Assembly (NCBI GenBank): GCA_024811115.1
Contig: JAKOGH010000333.1
Location: 1-64,000, forward strand
DNA from: Terana coerulea
Lineage: Eukaryota > Basidiomycota > Agaricomycetes > Polyporales > Phanerochaetaceae
Direction of reading: 5' to 3'
Length of the DNA: 64,000 nt
In this document: piece after piece, positions 1-11,809 of the stretch
Position numbering within the stretch: the stretch's first letter is position 1
Layout: each line of letters starts with the position of its first letter
Program-made: the position numbers and the translations under genes
Notes under the pieces: model-generated
The model's input: the letters and a program-made list of their open reading frames with translations, nothing else
Databases searched by the model: none
What the model was told of the DNA's origin: nothing

Positions 1-309
1 CCCCAGCCGACCGGTAACACGGTAGACATGGCGCCTAGGAGAAAGCCGAGCGTCCGTTAGCGCTCACAGTAACCAAAGTAAAGATACACCGAGCATCGGA
101 GCGTATCAATTGAGGAAGTCGTGGAGGAGGACGAAAACCCCAAACCAGCAGCACACACTCCCTACCACCGACCTTGGACGTCGACGCTCTGCGTAGACGA
201 TACGAAGGAGGTGAGAACAGAAGTGAAAAGACTCGAAAGAGCCATGAGACAGACTGCGTAAGCGATCTGAAGCGGAAATAGAAGCGAAGCCTGAGGCACT
301 AAAGTGCAT

Positions 310-1020
310 CAGCGCAACGTTCAGAATTCTAGAGCGAACTTAAACATGCTTAGAAAGAAACCTAGACCATGACATCATATGTGTCCAGGAACCGTTCTGG
401 GGGCTTCATTCAAGAATGTCGCCTCAAGCACAAACAAAGGCGGTGATGAGTATCACCGAACGTACAACAGCCGAAACTTCATATGTTTAGGAGCAAGCGA
501 GACATCCAGAGTGTCCGTTTATATCAACAGGAAGTGGGCGTCCACAAGCCCACAAGTGAGACTCAGTTGCGTCAAAACACCAGGACATTGTGTGCGTAAG
601 CATGCAGTTCAAGACAAGGAATTCACATTCCTCAACGTGTACAACGACGGTAAACGTTTAGTGCAATCAAATACCTGCAGGACCATGCGGAGGATCTTCC
701 CCAATTGCGTTCATGGCAGGAGATTTCAACCTGAGGCACCCATATTGGGATTATCAGGAACAGAAACTTCGTAGATGAAGGGAGAGCAACGAGATAAGAA
801 ACAAACAATCGAGCCTAGACCTCATTGATTTGGCAGAAACGTACATGGAGCTAGTGCTCTTAAACGACAAAAAGGGACCGGCCACGTGGGAATCACATAA
901 TGTGAAACTGCGAAAGGGGGTCCTGGATTTGGTTTGGGTTGACCACGAAACTTCGGGAGTACGGGAACCTAAACGTTAAAATGCATGAGCGCCGGTCGAC
1001 CATGCAGTCTTAGAATGGCA
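310..1020 (+). pseudogene. LINE apurinic-type endonuclease (EEP) domain, broken
   Basis: Shifting frames recovers the EEP fold landmarks: DIICVQEPFWG near 370-405 (metal-binding Glu), MAGDFNLRHPYWD at about 708-747 (catalytic Asp and Asn), and VDHAVLEW at about 995-1018 (terminal catalytic Asp-His). A stop at about 366 and further frame changes separate these blocks, so it is a relic. In live elements this domain nicks the target DNA for target-primed reverse transcription. It lies directly 5' of the reverse transcriptase region in the same orientation. Confidence 0.8.
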
Positions 1021-1599
1021 GATGCCCATAGAAGTCGAGCCAGAGATCGTCCCCACTGTGAAAAGGGGTCTATCGAAGGCGGCATATTCGTGAAAGAAGT
1101 TAGGGCGGCCTTAAACAACGCCCTACCAATTTCAGAAGATTAGTTCGCGTCGGCTGAGCACGTGGAGGAGTGCGGGGACAAGATCGAACAGATCTTTGAA
1201 ACCTTGTGGGGGAGCATTCTAGACCCCCAAAAAGTGCGCCAAGTCTAAATCTTGGTGGACAAGCGAGTGTAATAAGCGGGCAGGCGAGCAGCGCAATGCA
1301 CTAAATAAGAGATCAGCATGGAGGACAGAGAGGTCCAGGCTGAGAAAGAACATCATCGCATGGCCTGAACACGAGGAGGTGGGTTCATGGGCCATGAGGA
1401 TTGATGAAATTGATGCGCTGTCGACGATCACAAGGAAGTGGTTGAAAAAGCAGGCAAAAGACTAGCTGAGCGGTCTCCAAAGCTAAAACCAAGATGTTTG
1501 ACAAGGTTATCGCCAAATGTCACTCATCAAGAATTTGGGACATGGTCGAGTGGACCAAACCCAGAAAGGTGTCTGCGAACACAGGCCTTGTCGATAGAC

Positions 1600-3140
1600 A
1601 AGGCCGAGCCAGCTGATTCGGGAAGAGAAAGTTGGGAAAACTCTTCCAGGAACAGTTTACACCGGAAAATCCACGTAAAGTGGATATGTCCATTCTCGGT
1701 GAATTCGAAACTCGCGAGGAAAGAGAGTTCAAGAACTTCAGCAGGCACGAGCTGCGGAAGGAATTGGCGCTCACTAGTAACTTCTCGGCGCCTGGCCCAG
1801 ATAATGTGTCATGGTTCTGGCTGAAGCGCATCGTTCACGGATGCGAGAGAACTCCCCTACCTGGTGAGAGGGAGATGAAATCGACATGGAGAGGCCTATC
1901 TTGGCATACTTCAATGCGTGCATAAAATTCGGGGTTCATCCAGAATATTCAAACAGTCGAGGACTGTTGTCATTCCAAAGCCAAATAAGCCGGACTATCA
2001 CGAAGGCTAAGGCTTACAGACCGATAGTTCTCCTAAACTGCTTAGGAAAACTATTGGAAAAACTCATCGCCAGACGCATGCAGTTTGATGGTCAGAAGTA
2101 CGGCATTATGCACCCGAATCAGTTCGGAGGCACGATGCAGCACAGCACCACGGATGCGGGCATTCAACTCGTGCACAACATTAAACAGGCATGGAAACAG
2201 GGCATGGAGTCGTCCGCCCTACTTCTGGATGTCTCGCAATTCTTCCCTTCCACGAGTGATGGCAGGCATTCTACGGAAACAGGGCTTTAACAAGTCGCTG
2301 TGTTCGTACTTTGAGAACTACCTTGTCGACAGACAAACGCAGTTCATATTCAATGGGAAACAGATGGATCCCATGGACTTCTCGACCGGTGTCGGACAGG
2401 GGTCAGCCCTGTCTCCGATACTGACCGGATTATACATAGCGCCGTGGCTACACAAAGTGGCAGCCACAAAGCGCGTGATCAAAATATCACATGATGGTGA
2501 GGTTCACGTGCTAAGGCATGATTGGACACCCCAAAGAGATCAAAGCAAATGGTCATACGACCATCCAATTCTTCGTGGATGATGGGCTCATCCACGTAGC
2601 AGGAAAGATGGACTCCGACGATCCAGGAGGACCAGCTTAAATATAACAACTTACTGTTAAAAGCAGTATTTTCGGATGTCATGTCAGACCTCAATCGGAT
2701 GGGATTGGGGCTGAAGCAGACAAACTAGAACTAATGCACTTCCGTAAAAGAGTGCAGGAGAATGGACTGAGAACGACCCATTAGGGCCAAAACTCAGAGT
2801 CAAGGTTGATGAAGTCATGCACACCGTTAAACCGGCTCATAAAATGAGATACCTCGGATTCTATCTGGATCCGACGTTATCATTTAGAGATCACATCAAG
2901 TTCTATGCCACCAGGGGCATGCAGCACGGTGAACGCCCTCAGAATGCTGGGGAACTCGAACCGAGGGTTCAAACCCAAGGATAAGAGAAGGCTGTACGTC
3001 TCGTGCGTCATGCCGATCATAACATATGGCGCCCAATTATGGTGGCGCCCAGACTGGTCTGGACTGAAAGGCGCTTGCCATCAGTTACAGTTGGCCCAAA
3101 ATAGGGGGCGCCAGATGGATAACGGGAGGCTTTAAAAGTA
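1600..3140 (+). pseudogene. LINE reverse transcriptase domain, broken
   Basis: Recognisable blocks in different frames: FSAPGPDNVSWFWLK near 1780 (the thumb-proximal APGPD block), KAYRPIVLLNCLGKLLEKL near 2010-2065, GVGQGSALSPILTGLYI near 2390-2440, and the catalytic FVDD at 2572-2583 (the YADD equivalent). A C-terminal block reading LYVSCVMPIITYGAQLWW follows near 2990-3045. Order and spacing match LINE reverse transcriptases. Frame changes and stops between the blocks show that the copy is dead. The family copies element RNA at the nicked target. Confidence 0.88.
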
Positions 3141-3569
3141 CTCCCATTGGAGCGATGGAGACAATGGCAGGACTTCTGCCCATTAAACTCCAAATCGATA
3201 AATTTATGCACAAACAGTGTTTGCGCACAAGAACGCTGCATGAGGGCACCCACGAGGGGCGCATCTCACGGCGGACTGGAAGGTGAACTCCACCAACATT
3301 GTCGCTCCGTTCCCATACAAGGAAAGGAAGACAAGGGATGCAGACACCCCTATGGTACACATCAAACCATAAGGGGAAGATCAGCAACGAGGACTTTGAT
3401 CTCGTCAATCCCCGAGTGCCGGCCGGCGAGGCTTATTGACGAGTATTATGACAATGATCGCATTAGCATAAACACTAAAGCGCCAACTAAAGAGCTCGGA
3501 AGAGTTCCCCATATGGTTAAAAGGAGGTTTTCCTCCCGAGACTAAAGAAGCCACCAGGTCGGAAACGAC

Positions 3570-4380
3570 GAGGGTGGTATTCGCAGACGGGTCCCAAAAG
3601 GACAAAAGTCGTTTGAAAAACTCCGGACAGGAGCAAGCTGGAAGGTGTACAATCATGATGGCACCTCAAAACAAGGTTTCTTTGGGTGTGGGAAAGCAAC
3701 TCCGTATGATGCGGAGATGATGGCCCTGGCCAAAGGAATCAAAAGCTGTCAGCGATGCTGCAGACGGGATCCGCACCATTCAAGTCTTCGCAGACAATAT
3801 GGGGGCGATTGAATCCATTCTCAAACCTGATAAGGGCAATGCCCAGATGGTTGCAGTAATGACGTGCAAAGTTGTGCGCGGCATGGTTAGACAAGAGCCC
3901 AAGAAACAAAATTGTGCTCAATTGGTGCCCAGGCCATCGCGACGTGCCTCAGAATGAGGAAGTCGACAAGTTAGCGGGAGAAGGGGCAAAGGCGAGGCAC
4001 AACCACACTATGTGTCGCAGTCTATCGCCCTGCAGTCCATGGACGAACTTACCACGAAAAGTGGACAAACATGCGCAGAGATCCTAAATACTGCGGGAAG
4101 AACGTGGAAAACACTAAGCCAATTCCGAATAGAGGGTCTAAACATGATCAGGCAAATGTCACGTGGAAATATTCCACGAACTGGTACCTGAAAACCATGG
4201 GAAAGGATCAGAAGATCTTCTCCCGTCCGTACGCTTCAGGAGTAATCACTTCCGCACGGAGCGTACAGACAAAAGATCAATCTCCCAGATCAGGAGAAGG
4301 TCGCCCAGTGCTGGTGCAGTGGAGATGCAGAAACAAGCGATCATATTCTGTATGATTGCAAGCTGTGGACGCCGCTTCAT
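3570..4380 (+). pseudogene. LINE RNase H domain plus C-terminal zinc knuckle, broken
   Basis: The four acidic residues of RNase H can be found: VFADGSQ near 3577 (first Asp), YDAEMMALAKGI near 3704 (Glu), VFADNMGAI near 3784 (Asp) and WCPGHRDVPQNEEVDKLA near 3922-3975 (last Asp). Frames change between these blocks. Around 4285-4365 a knuckle of the form CWC...H...C reads CWCSGDAETSDHILYDC, as in C-terminal ends of many LINE ORF2 proteins. RNase H removes RNA from the hybrid during second-strand synthesis. Confidence 0.8.
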
Positions 4381-5383
4381 CAGAGAAGGAAATCATCAAT
4401 TCACAGACAGGGAACTGTTTGAAATAGCAGCGAGGTCACGGGGAGCAAGGCACCATTCATGATGCTGATGCTCGCCGGAGAGTTCGCATTCACTGAGAGG
4501 ACATTGCCCTCTTCTTGGAGCTGAACCCGATGGTAGCCACATTCAAGTGGCTAGAACTGAGGGAACAGATATATGATGACGAGCACAATGGGGTCCGGAA
4601 GGAGGACTCCCTTGCTGTTCTTAAAGCAGATCTTCACGGAAGAATGCGCAGATTAGCGCGCTTCCAGTGGGACATACAACATGCACCGGCTCTTCTCAGA
4701 AGATGGAAGAAGGCCGAGGTAATGGTGGATTGGGGTAAACTCGACCAAAACTTTGATCAGTGGTGGGGGTGGCACGCTGTCAACAACATCCGGTAAATTC
4801 GGACCAGATATAGACGAGAAAGATGAGGATAAGCTCCTCGTCGAGTTCGGTTGGGACCTAGACACCACCGGCGATCGAAGAAGATCTTCGGTCAGCGTGA
4901 GGGTAGGGAGTGGATTGAAGGGAAAAGGCCCGGTTTATCGACCGGTTGCGTAAGTACCAGAAGCCCACTCGCGTCATAGTAAAACCACCAAAGGCCAATA
5001 TGTGGCTTGATCCTGCATGGGTGCAGGAACAGAGATAAGTTCCGCAAGGATGCTCATCCAGATTATGTAGGGCTATATGCCTACATGTAGTGCGGTGTGG
5101 CTTTCTTATTTCCTTGTGTGCGCAGGGTTTCTCGAGTCTCGGGTTCAAACCCGGCTCTGGGCGGGTTGTTTTCTCGGGGGCATCGGGTTTCGGGCCAGAG
5201 TGCCGCCCGAAGGCCGCCCTTCCTGTCCGTAAGGGGGAAGAAAAGGCACCTATCCCAGGGGGTGCCCCGGCGAGTCGACACCACGGACACACGGATTCAC
5301 ACTCAACGGACCCAGTAGATACAGATCTATTAGCACCGGAGCTCATGCGGTTCGTCCGCGCTTCGTTAACAATATCAGACTTC
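4381..5383 (+). other. LINE 3' end: ORF2 tail and GC-rich untranslated region
   Basis: An open frame at 4515-4796 (93 residues, rich in basic and aromatic residues) is in element orientation, but I recognise no domain. It is probably the C-terminal tail of ORF2. From about 5090 the sequence is GC-rich with a perfect short palindrome (cgggttcaaacccg at 5139-5152) and leads into the A18 tract. I see no host gene here. Confidence 0.5.
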
Positions 5384-5401
5384 AAAAAAAAAAAAAAAAA
5401 A

Positions 5402-8400
5402 GACCTCAATGGCAGGAGGCGGCTATGGTCGAGCGCGAGGCCAGTCGTGTGTTCTACTGTCGGAGGACTTTGGCCCTTTTTCTTCGTCACTTGCACCAGT
5501 GAGCGATTGTGGACTGGGGGAAGTGGTAGACGCATCTACAACTTCGTCTCTCAACTGCACCAACTCGGTATCTATTCAGACAATGAAATATGCAGTGACT
5601 CTGTCTTTCGCACATGCAGGGAATTAATCTATTCCGTGGCTGGTCATCTGTACCATCCCTGGTGTATGTATCTGCGGCCATTCCCATAAACATTTCAAAC
5701 TGCTTGAAGCAGACAATCCCCAGTCTCTCTCTCAGAACTACGTCTTTGCAGCTGGGATGGGCTTTGAAGTCACCCAGTTATCTCAGCATTTTGTTTTCAT
5801 CAAGACTTGTTACGGAAAATTATCTACTAAGGGCAGCTATGATGGTACCTGTGCTATCATCAAAGAAGATCCATTGGGAAGGAAAGGCCGAGTGCCGGTC
5901 ATTATGTCCTTCTGCCTCCCGTCAGCTCTATTGGCTTTAGAAAACATGACAGGGAACATCGTCCACATGTTCATCTTGAAGACACCCTACTCCGCCTCAT
6001 TTTACTCCACTTTCAGCAATGTGGGCTGGTTCTTTAAAATCCCTTTTGCCAATGAGAGTGTGCTCATCACGTGAAAAACCAGCCGGTAACCTCTGATCTC
6101 TCTATATCATCCCTTTCCAACTGGCTGAAGCCACGTCAAGATGTTGACCCTGTCCAGGTCACTGTTGATACTTCACTCCATCACATGTTGATGATCCATG
6201 CTGCCATTACAAATGCAAGTGCTAAGATTGCCTTAGCTAACAAGTCAACCTCTGTGAAGTTTGACCAGATCAGCTTGTGCAGTGTTGGCCTGATGATTGG
6301 CTCAAGCTGGATGCAGGACATCGTTTCTCTTGCCAGTTGACGTGCCAAACACCAAAATCCGCATATCTCAAAGGGAATTATGGATTGAGATCAGTATCAT
6401 CAAGTTTTTTTAATGCAATTTCATTCTAATTGTTCGCACACAATAGGTTATAGTCAAGCTAACCATGCTTGGCCTGCTGCTTTCAAAGCTCACCTTTCCA
6501 CATTTCCCCATGGTTAGCCACAACTCTATCTTTGCAGCTTGGAATATGCATTGTGTCTGCCTCAACCATCTTCCTCGGCTCTCGACAGTTAATGTCGCAG
6601 ACGAACATGCATATGTAGTAGTATTTTTCTTTTTCTCGCACAGATACATGGCCTGGTAGCAGTCCCAGAGCCTCTGGACTTCATTCCGATGATCCCGGTG
6701 CTTAGCGCCCAAATGCGGCTTGATTCTTCCTATGTTCTTGGACACTTAGCACTCTGGTCTCTTTGGCCCTGTCCCTCATCTCGACCTCTTGGTCATTGGG
6801 GACAAGGTATGTATTCTTTACACTGTACATAGGAGCAATGCTAACTTAGTCATTGGGGACAAGTATCGGCACTTGCTTGCCTGTTCTGTGAGGTCTACTA
6901 AGAGTTAGCCTTTGTCGCCCTTTTCGTACTTGTCTTATCATCTATTCCTCATCTACTCCGATCCACTCGTGCTGGTTACGCGTCAAGCTCGTCTCCGCAA
7001 CAGTTAACTCCTTGCTTCTGAAGTGGGTTGACAGGCATCTTTTCACTGCTTTATCTAGGCGAGAGCTCAAAATGAAGAGGGGACTATCTACCGGGACCCT
7101 CTCAGCTCTATCAAGAATGCTTTATGCACCATCTTCTCAGCAACCATCAAAGCCTGTGGCAATGCAAGAAAGAGCATGTTCATTCTCAGAGGCCTGAGAG
7201 GGGTTATTGAATGTGTAATCTTTGTACTCAGTATTTGCCTTGACCCTCCAGCCCAAAACGTCCTTGCAGATGGGTACATGATGGTGCTGGACACCCAAAG
7301 CTCCACTGACCTATGGAAAGCTGTCAAACGCTTGGACAGCTCCACTACATACATCAACCTCTCAGAGCTAGAAGCCTCTGCTTGGAAGTTCCTCCTACCA
7401 CCCTCTGTTGAGTGGTGCAGAAACTGGGCACACTCAGAGGATTGCAGATACATAACTACCATCAGAGCTCTTTTTTCCACCAGTTCAGGTAGTGCACCAA
7501 TCTGTCAATGTGGTGTGGGCAAAGTCGACACAGCGTTCTGTTGCATGTGTGAGTGGGCCCCTTCACGCTAAGCATGCCACCAGGATTGCCCTCAGCTTTC
7601 TCTTCACTGTCTCCTTTGTTGAGCCCATGCCCAAGAAACTGAAATCCACAAATGTTGAAGCGTTTTTGAAAGATTACACACTTCTAATTAACACCTGGTG
7701 CTAGTGTTGCCAAAGTTCAGTTCAGTTTGGCAGTTCAAAACCAGAACCAATAAATCAAACTGTGTGGTTCAGTTCAGTTCGGTTCTAGTTCAGCCTCTAG
7801 GTAACTTGGTTCAGTTTTTAGTTTGAAGCATGGCTGTCACACCCTGAACCAAGTTTGAACTAGTTTAAACCATGAACCATGTACATGTTATGTAGTGTAT
7901 TTGTACTGGGATTCATGAGAAAAGTACATGAACTTACTTACTGTAGCATGTTTAAACTATTTTATTATTGTGGTGCTTGTAAACTGAGCACCAAATGTCA
8001 CTCTGCTTATGTTTTGGTATATACATGATGCCATCAATAGCTGCCAAAAATGGCAACTGGCAGCCTCTATCAGACACTGAGCTTCAAAACATCATAATAT
8101 AAGGCTTTTGCACTATATAAACCCTTCTAGATGTTAATATATAACTTTATTATGATTTACCATTGCAATTATACTGATTTAACAGAGTGAAGCTGATATA
8201 TACATGATTCAATGGTCTAAACTAGTTTGAACCCTGAACTAAACCAACCAAACCAGTTTATGCTGGTTTAGTTCAGTTCAGTTCTGGTTCAGCTGCTAAA
8301 CACTTGGTTCTGATTCTGGTTTGGACAAAAATGGGCCTGAACTACACCAAACCAAACTTCAGCAACACTACCTGGTGCAGAGTGAAGATAGAGGGTGGTC

Positions 8401-8598
8401 AAAACAATGGGTCACACATGGACACGATTTGCATAATGTGCTTGTGGTGGATTCTGCGAGGGAGTGCGTGGGCAGTGCAAGTGCAAGACTGTGGTGTACT
8501 GCAGTAAGGAGTATCAGAAGTTTTACTGGGACATGCACAAGAGATTGTGTTCGTGGTATGCAAAAATCATTGCTAAAGACTGGAATAAATCAAAATAG
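5402..8598 (+). pseudogene. Relic of a DUF4470/MYND zinc-finger gene, split by LINE and MITE
   Basis: Short blocks align in order with the intact paralogue at 50252-53997. FRGWSSVPSLVYVSAAIP (about 5630-5685) matches FRDWAVVPPVVCIAFAVP. GKLSTKGSYDG..EDPLGRKG (about 5815-5890) matches GKLSIKGSGEH..EDPAGKRG. SELEASAWKFLLPPSVEWC (about 7363-7420) matches LEELIAWKALLPSLVERC. The MYND finger is legible at 8455-8550 (CEGVRGQCKCKTVVYCS). Stops and frame changes are many. The first part of the gene is missing at the LINE poly(A) tail (5401), and a hAT-type MITE sits at 7702-8370. CpG is scarce compared with the paralogue, which suggests decay by 5-methylcytosine deamination. MYND fingers bind proteins; the function of the DUF4470 proteins is unknown. 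Confidence 0.85.
7702..8370 (+). mobile_element. hAT-type MITE, family 1 copy A (669 bp)
   Basis: The ends are inverted: the left end begins TAGTGTTGCC and the right end is AGCAACACTA, whose complement is TAGTGTTGCT. A perfect 8 bp duplication CCTGGTGC flanks it (7694-7701 and 8371-8378). TIRs opening with TAG plus 8 bp target duplications are hallmarks of the hAT superfamily. Both ends carry many short repeats of the form GGTTCAGTTC, and the core is AT-rich. No transposase is encoded. A second copy lies in the opposite orientation at 60914-61577. Removing the element and one duplication rejoins the MYND relic frame as NTWC|RVKIEGG. Confidence 0.9.
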
Positions 8599-8868
8599 CT
8601 CTACATGAATTTACTGGTACTGTATAATAATAAAAATTATATCTTTCACAAATGGTACTCTTTGCTTTGTCACCATGCAGTACAAACAAGCATCCAGGGT
8701 CACTGTTATGGCAGAGCTTGTTCAAAGGTCGTGCGTGAAGTTCTTGCTCAGCTGCCCCATAGAGAAGACTTGGCATTTGCCGCACCTATGCCAACTCCAC
8801 TCTATGGCCACATTCAGTTGAGGCATGACAAAGCTACACGGCTGCTGGCGGTTTTGTTCTGACTTCCA
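8599..8868. other. Spacer between MYND relic and first F-box relic
   Basis: CpG-poor sequence with an AT-rich stretch near 8625-8650. It may hold the 3' untranslated remains of the MYND relic. I see no gene. Confidence 0.4.
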
Positions 8869-10016
8869 ATGTTAGCTGAGCAGCTACATCCCTTGAAAAT
8901 GCACTTTGCATGTTTCATCACCAAAATAACAGCAAATATCATCGAGCAAATTGAGCGAGGGCAAGAAACCTGCCTGTACACTCCTTCACTTCACCTTGAC
9001 TTGTTGTCTTCTTTGCAAACTGGCCTTGGATGCCTTGTGGAAATCTATTAATAATATATATCTTCGATTTCTTGGGCTATTTTAATGAGGAAACCTGCGG
9101 CTGGAACCATGAGCTCAGTTACAACCTTGGAATTCCACAGAGATTTGTATGTAGCACCATTATTTACAATCTATAGGCAGTGTGGCAAATCCCATGGCAT
9201 CTATCTTTCCATTTTGCTGCTGCAGTAGGTGCACAAAGACCCAACACTAAAGGAATACACTTGTTTTTTGTAAATGTGCCACTCGCGTGCACTACTTAAA
9301 GATAGACTCATATGGACTGGACAGGCGAGAATTCTTGAACATGCTCTTGAGCATGCATTATCTTTATCTACAATCATTATTCCCAAATCTCCATGCTCTC
9401 ACAATATCTGATCATAATCCTTCTGTGAGCTTCGCAATTTGCATCCCACTTTTTGTAACGTTGACCTTAGAGGTTGTCTCTTAAACACCTAAACCGGACA
9501 CTGCCAACAACTAGTTGGTAGTGTTGCTTGCGAATGCTCTTCAGGCATTTGGCTGTCACCTTTCACTCACAAAATTTGCTATCTTCTTGAAAATGCCGGC
9601 CGACCCGAGGTTTAGAGGAGGCCCCAGCTGCATTGACCCTGCTATTTTCGTCCTCAGGCCACCTTCACAGTGTAGACGTTGACATCTTATCTTTAGATAA
9701 CCTAAAGGTCCTCCCCTATCTGCCTCATTTGCAGAGTCTCACCACAACAGCACTTGCCGATGTCAACTATGAAATGCTGAGCACTACTCTAGAAGAAGAT
9801 TCTACTGCAACGGCCTTTGCCCGCTTGCACTCTCTCCAACTCCATTCCACAGACCCAAACTCCCTCATGCCTATCTTCTCATTTCACGAACACATCGGTT
9901 TCCTCATGCTATCCCTTTGCCGCCTCATGCTTCAGGATATCCTAAGGAAGAAGAGCACCAGCCGATGGATGGAAAAAGACAAGACAGCTCGCTCGAGCCT
10001 GATCAGCTGCACATGT
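8869..10016 (+). pseudogene. F-box/LRR-like protein relic A
   Basis: Collinear with the minus-strand F-box gene at 39605-41611. MHFACFITKITANIIEQIERG (8899-8960) parallels MHPAWLITEITKNIISHTERG. REFLNMLL and LFPNLHAL (9320-9400) parallel MEFLDMLL and VFPNLRGL. LSLDNLKVLPYLPHLQSLTT with DVNYEMLSTTLEE (9687-9800) parallels the SMDNL and DVNYNAMHSALEK blocks. Several stops and frame shifts interrupt it, and the C-terminal third is absent. CpG is depleted as in the adjacent MYND relic. F-box proteins normally choose substrates for SCF ubiquitin ligases through LRR-like C-terminal repeats; this copy is dead. Confidence 0.75.
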
Positions 10017-10859
10017 AGTCACGGCAACCATGTTTTGTCGCACCGTCAGTTTATATAGGAACATCAGTGTAACATTCTGAAATGGACAATCAATGATAAG
10101 GCTGGGCATTCCAAAGCAATTATAAATTACACAAGCATTAGCTTGCTTTAAACAACAATTGGCTGAAGGTTTGGGAGATAGTTCTTCATTTTAACAACTT
10201 GGTATTGTTTAACAAATGTACCTACAGCTTTTATCCCAACAACAGAGTTTTCAGCACACTATTCAGCTTGCATTCAGCATTCATTCAGTGTCATTAGAGT
10301 GTAGAGAATGCTCTGATGATGTCAAGTAATGCATGTCAGCCAAATCAAGCGAAAGACTTGCACAAGTACTGTTTATATCACTCCAAATTCTTCTTATAAT
10401 AGCATCTGAGTACTCACAGAGAGCCCTCGAGTTGGCATGTGTTTTTCTTCATTCGGGAATGTATCCTCTTTTGGTAGGTACCATCATCGCATCACTAGGC
10501 GCAGCCAATCATCAAGCTCTCTGTCATCACTGGATGCCGGCCGACCGTTTGATGCTGGGAGCCGAGCTCAGTCACAATCAGTTACTGCCGTTTGCATAAG
10601 TCCGTGAAATCAGAGAATTTCGATGGGTTTGCTTGGCCCTGTTTGGCTCACCCCGTGACCAGTGCGGAGTACGCGTTTGCCTCCGCGTTTTCAGGTCGAT
10701 TTAATCAATTAGCTACCTGCGTGCATTTTAATGTCTTACAGGAGTACTCTTCCATGTTTTTCACCACGCCATAACCTAGTTTATGAGGATTAGTCTCCTT
10801 TCGTGTAGACGCCCAAGCGCATGGACCCAGAGCCAAGTGAGCGCTTCTCGAAGTCAGCG
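10017..10859. other. Spacer between two F-box relics
   Basis: AT-rich, CpG-poor sequence to about 10480, then a return to ordinary CpG content from about 10500. I see no coding remains that I can assign. Confidence 0.4.
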
Positions 10860-11809
10860 TCTCCCTTCTAAGGGTGGATTTCTCGCAGCTATCGCACCTT
10901 CGTCCCCATATTGAGCTGGAGAGTATCCGAAGGTGTTAATAATGTCGGTAAGATATTACTCCATTTTTCTACTAATATTCATGCTCTCAGCTATGGCTGG
11001 AAGAGGAATCTGCGAAGGGCCACGTGCTGCAGCCAAGCAGGGCCAAACAAACTCGGGGAAATTCTGCGATTTCACGGACTTATGCAAACGGCAGTACACT
11101 CCTTCTACCTACGTTTGCAGGGGATATCCTCGGACAATTGCAAAAAGCGGTCGCCGCACACGCAGCCGCTCAGGCCCTCAATCAAGCGCTTGTTTGAAAC
11201 AATTGGATCACTGGTCTCCCTGCAGTATTTTTGCCTGGCAGACAGCTATAGTCCTGACCCCAAATATGCGGTGGATGACTACGTGCTTTCATCTCTATTT
11301 CGTCTAAATCAGCTGACCACGCTCGATTTGGGGAACCATCACTACTGTCGGATTACCAAATCGCTATTACACGACATCGCATCGGCGTGGCCGCAGTTGC
11401 GCGAGCTTCACCCAGGAGAGTTTTGTGACTCTCAGAGGCAAATGACTTCTCAAGGGGAGCAAGCTCTTCTCATGATCCAGGACCTACTGCCTCTCATCAC
11501 CGGTTGTCCACGACTCGAAATACTCGGTGTCGCAGTTTACATACCAAAGACAGGCGACGTTGACCCGATGATCCACCCGCATATGCCTATAGAATCCGCT
11601 GTAGAGTAGCTTCACCTGCGTCCGCTGAACCTGTCCGAAACGCAGACAGCGTGGCGGCCGCGCTATGACGTCGCAGATTTTTTGGCCAATGTCTTCCCCG
11701 AGCTGAAATTATTCCCGTCGATTACACGGTGCGGGAATCCTGCAAAGAACTCAGTTGCATGAAGAACGAAGTGCTGGCCTCGCGTAGGGAGCAGAACGTA
11801 CACGCGTAG
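10860..11809 (+). pseudogene. F-box/LRR-like protein relic B (C-terminal half)
   Basis: A long open stretch (11170-11608) reads LFETIGSLVSLQYFCLADSY, VDDYVLSSLFRLNQLTTLDL, ITKSLLHDIASAWPQLREL and IQDLLPLITGCPRLEILGVA. These blocks match, in order, the gene at 39605-41611 (MFEAIGSLTQLQYLCLEGCY and so on). A stop at 11607-11609 and a frame change precede the family's C-terminal block MKNEVLASRREQNVHA (11759-11806). The F-box and first repeats are missing or unreadable upstream. Unlike relic A it keeps ordinary CpG content, so it was probably lost separately or later. Confidence 0.75.

Larger units (their letters stand above)
1..5401 (+). mobile_element. Degenerate non-LTR retrotransposon (LINE, EN-RT-RNaseH), 5' end outside the window
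   Basis: Domains appear in the order expected of a LINE of the I/Tad superclade: the end of a gag-like region (about 110-260), an endonuclease, a reverse transcriptase, RNase H, a C2HC zinc knuckle and a GC-rich 3' untranslated region closing in 18 A residues at 5384-5401. Every domain is broken by stops and frame changes, so this copy cannot work by itself. No LTR or integrase is visible. The poly(A) tail abuts coding remains of a MYND/DUF4470 gene, so the element appears to have landed in that gene. The target-site duplication cannot be tested because the 5' end is missing. Tad1-like is my best clade guess, from the RNase H plus the fungal host. Confidence 0.85.

Noticed and set aside
4515..4796. 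93-codon open frame as a host gene
   Set aside because: It lies within the LINE in the element's orientation, upstream of its poly(A) tail, so it is more simply the ORF2 tail.
5125..5175. tRNA-like B box (GGTTCAAACCC)
   Set aside because: The presumed T-stem does not pair in tRNA register and there is no acceptor stem or A box. It is a palindrome in the LINE 3' region.
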